Origin: Bombardia bombarda | Lineage: Eukaryota > Ascomycota > Sordariomycetes > Sordariales > Lasiosphaeriaceae | Assembly: GCA_030512295.1 (NCBI GenBank) | Contig: JAULSR010000002.1 | Location: forward strand, 2,294,001-2,358,000 | DNA length: 64,000 bases | Direction of reading: 5' to 3' | Shown here: positions 57,026-64,000 of the stretch, piece after piece | Numbering within the stretch: the first letter of the stretch is position 1 | Layout of the letters: each line of letters starts with the position of its first letter | Position numbers and translations under genes: made by a program | Notes under the pieces: generated by a model | Database searches by the model: none | Told to the model about the DNA's origin: nothing | What the model saw: only the letters and a program-made list of their open reading frames with translations

Positions 57026-58699
57026 TCACTGGTAACTCAACCCCAACAAATGAGGCTTCCTCTCCCTTAAATCCAGCACCATCTGCCCAAACAGCCCATT
57101 CGCCCACGAGAACCACTGCCGCGTCCAGTTCGACTCGCTCTGCGTACTGACCGACTCGTGCATCAGCCCGAGCCCATCCGTCGACGCGACGAGCTGCCTC
57201 AGTGAGCCAACAATCTCGTCGTCGTCGTCGGACGTCAGTATGCGCACGATCAGCGCCATGGGCCAGGCCATGCCCGGCCCGACGTGCGGGCCGCCCGTCG
57301 CGTTGATGACGGGCCCAGTCATGAAGTAGGGGTTGTCCCGGCTGAGGACGAAGCGGCGCGTGTTCTGGTAGATGGGGTCGTCGCGGGCGACGTAGCCGGA
57401 GAGGGGCGCGCTGAGCAGGCTGGGGATGTTGGCGTCGTCCATAGTGTTGTGGCTGCCGTAGCCGTCGACCTCGTAGGCGTAGATGCGGCCGTGCAGGCGG
57501 TGGTTGACGCGGCCGTGCTTTTCGATGCCGGCGCGGATGTTGGTGGCGAGCGCGCGCATGCGGTGGGATGTGGAGGTGAGGTTGGGGTTGTTGGGGAGGG
57601 TGTCCATGATGTCGGCGCAGAGGGAGAGGTAGCGGGAGAACATCATGTTGGCGGGGATGAAGAGCTGGTAGGTGCAGGCGTCGTCGCTAGGGCGGAAGGC
57701 GCTGCGGACGAGGCCGGTGTTGGCGGCGACGGGGCTGCCGGCGCCGGCGTTGGCGAGGGTCTCGGTGGCGGTTGGGGTGAAGCGCTGGAACTGGTAGGGG
57801 GAGATGGCGACAGTGCCGTCGGGCTTGTAGGTGCCGGCGAGCAGCTCGGTCGTGGCGTTGAGGATGTTTTCGACGGCCTGGGCCCAGGTGCCGTGGCGGG
57901 CGAAGAAGACGGCGTCGCCTGTGCCGGCGTAGTATTCGTAGCTGAGCTGGAGGAAGGCGGCGAGCGAGTCGAGCTCGTATTTGCACTCGAAGACGGTCGA
58001 GGCTTCGGGGGTAGGCACGACGTAGTCTTCGCTCGAGCTGAAGGGGGTGTTGGCCGAGAGGTTGGCTTCGGACGGGGCGTGGAAGGCGTTGCAGTGCGGC
58101 GAGGCGAGGATGTAGCGGGACTGTAGGTTAATGGCGCCGCGGAAGAGGGAGGCTAGTGAGGAGGACGAGGTGTTTGCCTTGAGGAGAGACTTGTAGCTCT
58201 GAAGCTGGTTGGCGCTATCGCGCAGCCACATGGCGTTGATGTCACCCGTCGTGATGAATGTGAGCTTGAGGGGGTGTTAGCGTTCTTGAGATTCTCATGT
58301 GTGATGGATACGGCCGTCACTTACATCCTCTTGACTTTCGCCCCGAGCCCCCTTTTGTGCGCTGCCTTTCCAGGCAATGGCGGTATCCAGGGTGTTTGGG
58401 AAGCAGTTTTCAAACAGCCGAAACAGATCCGGATCTTTTATCGTCTCTTTCATGCTAACGATGGTCTCCTCGACCTCGGTCAGGTTGAATTTGCGGCATG
58501 CCGGATCGGGACGCTGATACGAGAGCTCAAACCTCCCTGTGGAAAAAGGGGGATGACGCTGATATGAGTACGACGAGTAGTCTGGACATCGCAACGAGGT
58601 TTGCTCCAACGGCTTCAGCTTCTCAAGCAACCCTCCCAATGTCGCCCATGATACCGGCAGCCCAGACAGCAGGAGCAGTAACGATACTGACCCCCTCAT
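57026..58699 (-). CDS. GH125 exo-alpha-1,6-mannosidase
   Basis: Exons 58699-58325 and 58264-57026; 537 residues, typical for GH125 (former DUF1237). A signal peptide (MRGSVSLLLLLSGLPVSWA) indicates secretion. Family signatures: CPDYSSYSYQRHPPFSTG, LFENCFPNTLDTAIAW, TTGDINAMWLRDSANQ, ILASPHCNAFH, DDACTYQLFIPANMMFS, DGYGSHNTMDDANIPSLLS and GPHVGPGMAWPMALIVR, ending QWFSWANGLFGQMVLDL. GH125 enzymes remove terminal alpha-1,6-linked mannose from fungal mannan or N-glycans with inversion. The gene is divergent from a GH92 gene, which suggests joint use in mannan trimming or degradation. The 60-nt intron splits QED from LTFITTGD in phase 0. Confidence 0.93.
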
Positions 58700-59956
58700 A
58701 GCGATTATATCTCACCGAGGAAGGTCAAAGTCAAGATATGACATCGGCCTTCAACCTGACCGCAGACATACTTGCAACTTGCAAATACCTGGTGAGAAAA
58801 ATCTTGGAAGTCCCTGACCCAGCAGTTGTCGAAACCTTGACCGATTTAAGAAACGGCAATGGCGACCCGGTAATTGCTGCACACATGGCAACTGCGGAGA
58901 CGGTCCATGCGCGTGAAGGGGAATTTGGCTGAATTGTCATGTGCGCTTTTAAGCGACACCACAAGAACATCAGGAATGGATGGGAGTGTTGCAGTAACCA
59001 TGCGACGCTGAGGGTATTTTCAAGATGCGGAGAATAAAAAAAGTTTAATAAAAAAGTCTTGGAGTTGGTCACCATGTCACCATGGTCACCGCGTCATTAC
59101 AGGTACTGACGAGCACGATACACGCCCAAGTATGAACATTGTAGAGGTTGTGAGGATCGTACCTGCCCAAGGTGTCGTCCTTGTCCTGGCCGTCCATCAC
59201 GGTTGCCGTAAATTCCAGTTTTGTATGCCGTCTGTCTTGGGAAAGAGCGATCTTATATAAAGAGTCTCATATCGATCTTGTCTACTGAAGCTGCGCCTCT
59301 CTCAACCTCTTCACGGCTCGGTTCTTGACTGGCATGCAAATGCGCAGCCCAGAGCAGAAATAGCAATCGAACCAGAATAATCATCAGCCTTCTTGCCCGG
59401 GCCTGAGTTATGGTCCTGACGTCTCAATTGAGCTCGGAGGCACACAACCTGCCAATATAATCCACCCAGCTAGCCCCAAACGGGACAGTCGAAGAAACAC
59501 CATTCGACGCTGCCGATCTTCCGCTCTCAACTTTGAGCCAATGGCCTCCAAGATCCATCAACCACCCCCCTGCAGCATTGTCATCACCCCCCCGGGTTGC
59601 TGTCTTGGCATCAATTCGTCTGGCATTGGCATGCCGTATTCTACTCCGTGTCTTGGCAGGAACGTCAGGACCTCTTATCCTCAAGCTGGCCTCTCTCATA
59701 CCGCAAACACATCATGTACACAGTACTGGTTATAGCTCCAGCAACTGTGAGAGCTGTGCCATCGCCGTCGCCTCATACCAATGTTGCAGAGCTCCGGACA
59801 GCTCCATCCTCTCCCATTCCCACCGACCGGTACATCCGTTAGTCAACTGAGCAGTTCCTAGTATGTTGGTATCATCATATTGAGATTCAGCTCCTCCGCG
59901 AGCTTCACCCTCGACACCGGAGCCCGAGCTTAAAACCGCAGGTTTGAAGAGCCACA
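58700..59956. promoter_or_regulatory. Shared divergent promoter region of GH125 and GH92 genes
   Basis: The two mannosidase genes are transcribed away from this 1.26 kb region, which is the basis for calling it a bidirectional promoter. It holds a GTCACCATGTCACCATGGTC element at 59069-59088 with two GTCACCATG direct repeats, partly palindromic around CCATGG. No domain-bearing open frame is present. I cannot assign transcription-factor sites with confidence. Confidence 0.45.
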
Positions 59957-62897
59957 ATGAGGCCCAAAGCACCGCCATACCGGAAAACCGCCGTGGTTCC
60001 AATGGGCTTTGGCGTCCCGCGGAGGAGGCGGGTGTTGGTATTTGCTTTGTTATGCGTCTGCCTCATATTGCTGCTTCCTAGGCTCGACGTCGACATCAAC
60101 AAGACGTTGTTATTCTTTGTATTCTCGCCTGAATTTGCGGGCTCTTACGCCGGAGAAGGTGCCAAGGGGGCACCCAACGATATACTGCAATTCATCGACC
60201 CTTTAATCGGGACAACAAATGGAGGTTCGCATCTCATCTCTTGCATTGCGCATCATATCCAAATTTCGAGATCGATCGTCGAGTCTAACCTGCTGTATTT
60301 CACCAGGCCATGTCTTTCCTGGAGCATCCCTTCCCTACGGTAAGCTGCCATGATAATCGACAGTTCTTGTTGTTTGTGCTAAAGCATATCAGGCATGGCC
60401 AAGGCCGTAGCTGATACACAAAGCCCGGCTGAAAACGCTGCTGGCTTTGTGTCGGACGACAATGCCATTCTCGGTTTCTCACACATGCATGATTCGGGAA
60501 CCGGCGGCCAGCCCTCGATGGGCAATTTCCCCCTATTCGTGCATCCCGGCTGTCCTGGTGATAACTTCACCAAGTGTGACTATTCCGTCATGGCCAGACC
60601 GGTCAAGCGTGTCCCTAGCTCGGCTGTTGCGTCTGCGGGCTACTTCAGTATCAACCTGACAAACTCGGTGCAGGCCGAGATGACGGTCACGGAACATGCG
60701 GCGCTTTACCGCTTCTCCTTCCCTGGAACCGACACCATCAAGATTTATACTGATGACGATGAGCCTAAGCCGAAGGCTGACGTGCCATACAGCCCCGTTA
60801 TTTTGGTGGACCTTGTCGACCTCGGCAACAGTCGCAGCGTTGGCGGCATCCAAGTTTATCCTGAAACCGGTCGGGTCATAGGCGAGGGACAGTATCAACC
60901 GTCGTTTGGCGCCGGTCACTACCACTCGTTCTTCTGTGCCGATTTCAAAGGGGCAAGGATACGCAAGACTGGCACCTTCAAGTCGAACGAGGCCGTCGAG
61001 GAGCCTAAGTTTCTTGATGGCGTTGGTGGTGGCTTTTCTATCCCGACAGGATCCGCAGGTGCCTGGATTCAGTTCGAGAAACCTCCCAGCGACTCAATAA
61101 TGGCAAGAGTGGGCGTCTCGTTCATGTCGGTGGACAAGGCTTGCGCAAATGCTGAGGCTGAGATCGCCGATTTTGGATTTGAAAGGGTCGAGAAGGATGC
61201 CCGCCAGGCGTGGAAGGAGAAACTCTCAGTGATCGAGGTGGACTCTACCGGAGTAACTGAAGAGTTGCAAACAACTTTTTGGTCCGGCCTCTATCGCACC
61301 ATGCTCTCGCCACAAAATTATACTGGAGAAAATCCAAAGTGGAACTCTACGGAACCCTACTTTGACTCGTGAGTACTTGATTTGGGTTGGTGGGTACAGA
61401 AATGGCTCTTGATGACTGACTTTGGCGCAGATTCTATTGTATTTGGGATTCGTTTCGCGCCCAACATCCCCTCTTGACCATTATCGACCCCAAAGCACAG
61501 ACAGAAATGGTGCGCGCCTTGTTGGATATTTATAAGCACGAAGGTAGGGAGCTGAGATCTCTGATGTTTTCATGAGGACCAAGACTGATAGCTTATCATA
61601 GGAAAACTACCCGACTGCAGGATGAGTTTCTGCAAAGGCTACACTCAGGGAGGCTCTAACGCGGATGTGGTAATAGCTGATGCTTTTATAAAAAATCTCA
61701 CCGAGGGCATCAGCTGGGAGACAGCATACGAGGCCGTCATATCGGACGCAGAAGGTGGGTCGATTGTTCAGTCATCTCCCCGTTTGATCCCATTGGATCC
61801 CATGTCAAGACAATTATATCAACAACACTAACACACATATAGTGGAGCCCTCAAACTGGGGTCTTGAAGGGCGCGGCAACCTTGTAAGCTGGCATGATGC
61901 AGGCTTCATCCCCTGGGACGACAAAGACACAAACGGCACAGGGCCGACGAGCCGTACCGTCAGCCGAGGCGTCGAGTACGCATACGACGACTTCTGCATA
62001 TCTCTCTTGGCCAAGGGGTTAGGCCACACCAAAGACGCTGAGAAGTATCACAACCGCGGTGGCAACTGGTACAACTATTGGAATGCTGAGCAGCGTGACC
62101 TTTTCCGCGACGATGCTGGCGAGGTAATGCAAAGCGGCTTCAAGGGCTTCATGCAGCCACGCCTGCTGAACGGGACATTCCACTATCAAAACACACGAAC
62201 CTGCAGCCCGATCCAGGGCCAGCACAGCTGCTACTACGACACAGCGCTTGACACATATGAGGGCAGCCCCTGGCTCTACAGCTTCTTTGTCCCGCAGGAC
62301 ATGGCGGCCCTCGTCGACCTCATGGGCGGCCGCGACCCCTTCGTCGAGCGCCTGACATTCTTCCACACGAGTGGCATCGCCTATATGGGCAATGAGCAGG
62401 CCTTCCTGCCCACCTTCCAGTTCCACTACGCCGGCCGGCCCGGCCTGAGCAGCTACTGGGCCCATCAGTACATCCCGTCGCAGTTTAATGCCACGGTGAA
62501 CGGCATCCCGGGGAACGACGACTGTGCCATGGGCGCCTTCAGCGCCTTTGCACTGATGGGATTCTTCCCCGTCGCTGGGCAGGATGTCTATCTGTTGACG
62601 CCGCCGTTTTTTTCACAGGTCAAGATCCGCGCGAAGGAGAGACAGGGTCAGTGGGCAGTTATCCGTGTGAAGAATTTTGATCCGGATTATAAGGCGATTT
62701 ATGTGCAGAGCGCGACGCTGAATGGGAAGCCGTATTCGAGAAATTGGATCACGCACGAGTTCTTTTTGAAGGGGGGCGTGTTGGAGTTTACGCTGGGGGT
62801 AGAGGAGAGTAGCTGGGGGACGAGGAACGAGGACTTGCCGCCGAGCTATTCGGTTGCTAGGGAAAGGGGGAAAGGGGCAGGGAGGATAGGGGGTTGA
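59957..62897 (+). CDS. GH92 alpha-mannosidase with N-terminal membrane anchor or signal
   Basis: Exons 59957-60224, 60307-60339, 60393-61368, 61431-61543, 61602-61754 and 61843-62897; 865 residues. A basic stretch (RRRRV) followed by VLVFALLCVCLILLLP forms a signal anchor at about residues 25-40. Family landmarks: FIDPLIGTTNGGHVFPG, SLPYGMAKAVADTQ, GFSHMHDSGTGG, SFYCIWDSFRAQHPL, CKGYTQGGSNADVVIADAF, FLPTFQFHYAGRPGLSSYW and GIPGNDDCAMGAFSAF. The last resembles the catalytic-site GNDD block, though the following Met-Ser pair of bacterial members is altered. GH92 members are Ca2+-dependent exo-alpha-mannosidases, mostly alpha-1,2. Secreted or lumenal action is inferred from the N-terminus. The 33-nt second exon is required to keep the conserved HVFPGASLPYG segment. 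Confidence 0.92.
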
Positions 62898-64000
62898 GTG
62901 TATTGTTTCAGTTGCATACAATTTTTTTAGTGGTTACTGTTATACGTTTTGCTTCCTAATTTCAACACGACCAGATCCTGTTACAGTCACTTCAAGACGT
63001 ATCAAAATATTGTAGATCAACTTTTGACGACAATCAGTTTATCCCTTTTCCCGAAGGTAGCGGGAGAGGACCCGACGGATACCAGGGAAATACCTACGTA
63101 GCATCGTCATGTGCTAGGTTTAGTGCATGTTGCAGCCTTCACCGGGCGTGCGGGCGGCCCCCAGGCGTGCCACGGTGCTTGCCAGGGCAGCTTGGGGTGC
63201 TGCAATGCTGCCGAGCGAGGTGGAGACCAATTGGAAACCCAGCCAATAGGCGGAAGCGTAATCATGAGGGAACATGGCTGCGTCACCGCCTTTGGCTCCA
63301 TTGTGCAAGTGCGAGCGAGCAAGCACATTCCCATTCCCGTAGGCGATCAAAGGAAGGCCGGACCCGGCTCTTGAATAATCCCAAACCTAGAAAGCCAGAC
63401 TCTAGACTTCTTATCGAGCCGGTAAACCTTCGATTGACCCAAATAAAGACGAATCCGCAGTGCGCCGTCTGTTCAATTCTGGTCGACACACTCGCACGCG
63501 ACGACGACATCTTTGATGACTGACTGCACTGCAGCAGCAAGGATCGTCAATTATTAGTTCCTGTCACACAGGCACACACAGTGCAGACTGGCTCACTCCA
63601 AGGCTTCTTTTTGTCATAAAATCACTGGTCTTAAACCTGCCTTTCCACTACGCCTGCGCCTACGCCGTCCGCACCCCCCGCACTGCCGCACTACCGCTCC
63701 GGCGCATCATCCCCGCGACCGACGAGCCTGGCCAGAAGAAGCAGCTTGCAAGACATTGGCTTCATCTGCCGTTTGGTTGCCGCCCTGCCGCTCTGTGCTG
63801 TGCCGCGGCGCTGTAAGCCCGCCCACCGAAGGCCTGAAGGAGCGAGTAACTATAGCGGGCGGCGAAGCCCCAAAGCGGCCAGGTTCCAGGTTCCAGGTTC
63901 CAGGTTCCAGGTCCTGGCTGAGAAGCAGATCCCAAGAGGTCCGCTCTTAACCACAGCTTGGTACGCCCACGCCTGGAGGTAGGTCGACGGACCAACCCAG
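62898..64000. other. Right-end flank, no gene seen
   Basis: 3' flank of the GH92 gene followed by short overlapping open frames on both strands without domains. A heptanucleotide tandem repeat lies at 63879-63917. The stretch is cut by the window edge. Confidence 0.55.
63879..63917. repeat. Heptamer tandem repeat (CAGGTTC)n
   Basis: Four perfect CAGGTTC units followed by a variant CAGGTCC, in non-coding sequence near the window edge. Confidence 0.85.

Noticed and set aside
57284..58126. 280-codon plus-strand Gly/Val-rich frame
   Set aside because: Antisense shadow of the GC-rich GH125 exon; composition has no protein character.

Overview
This window is nuclear DNA from a filamentous ascomycete (Pezizomycotina, probably Sordariomycetes). 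Protein genes carry short 53-97 nt spliceosomal introns with GTAAGT-like donors and CTAAC/CTGAC-like branch sites. Gene density is about one per 4 kb, and several families are typical of moulds: an SREBP with a DUF2014 tail, a WHI2-like BTB protein, PEX20, a NACHT NLR, AA12, GH125 and GH92. I cannot name the species from sequence alone.

Layout. 1.3-4.8 kb: Ser/Thr/Val-repeat, GPI-anchored wall protein (-). 7.8-11.0 kb: K+/H+ antiporter of the KHA1 type (+). 11.6-15.5 kb: NACHT NLR gene with several inactivating lesions (-). 16.1-19.6 kb: assimilatory nitrite reductase (-). 20.9-22.2 kb: peroxin PEX20 (-), divergent from SEC13 (+, 23.3-24.5 kb). 25.3-26.8 kb: AA12/sorbosone-dehydrogenase-like secreted oxidoreductase (-). 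27.9-28.8 kb: DHDPS-family aldolase (-). 29.9-32.0 kb: WHI2-like BTB protein (-). 32.9-35.1 kb: GPATCH1-like splicing factor (-). 38.2-40.7 kb: KIN1/PAR-1 kinase (+). 42.6-45.8 kb: SRS2-type DNA helicase (-). 46.1-47.0 kb: decayed tandem duplication. 48.7-50.4 kb: single-pass membrane protein (+). 52.4-55.6 kb: SREBP (+). 56.4 kb: intron-containing tRNA-Arg(TCG) (-). 57.0-58.7 kb: GH125 exo-alpha-1,6-mannosidase (-), divergent from a GH92 alpha-mannosidase (+, 60.0-62.9 kb).

Most genes are unrelated housekeeping loci. The clearest functional grouping is the divergent GH125/GH92 pair, two alpha-mannosidase families acting on mannan or N-glycans. A weaker one is the AA12 oxidoreductase next to a keto-acid aldolase family gene. 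The most unusual observations are reading-frame breaks. Three genes (wall protein, nitrite reductase, NLR) each appear to have lost one C in a C-run. The NLR additionally carries a TAG stop, a (CA)-repeat slip and another frame change, all upstream of its P-loop. The C-run breaks could be sequencing errors; the other NLR lesions look like real pseudogenisation.

Exon boundaries were set by hand from splice consensus and frame continuity. For every spliced gene with an identified start codon, the summed coding length is a multiple of three once the stated lesions are allowed for; the WHI2-like gene, whose start is unresolved, keeps a consistent phase across its four introns.
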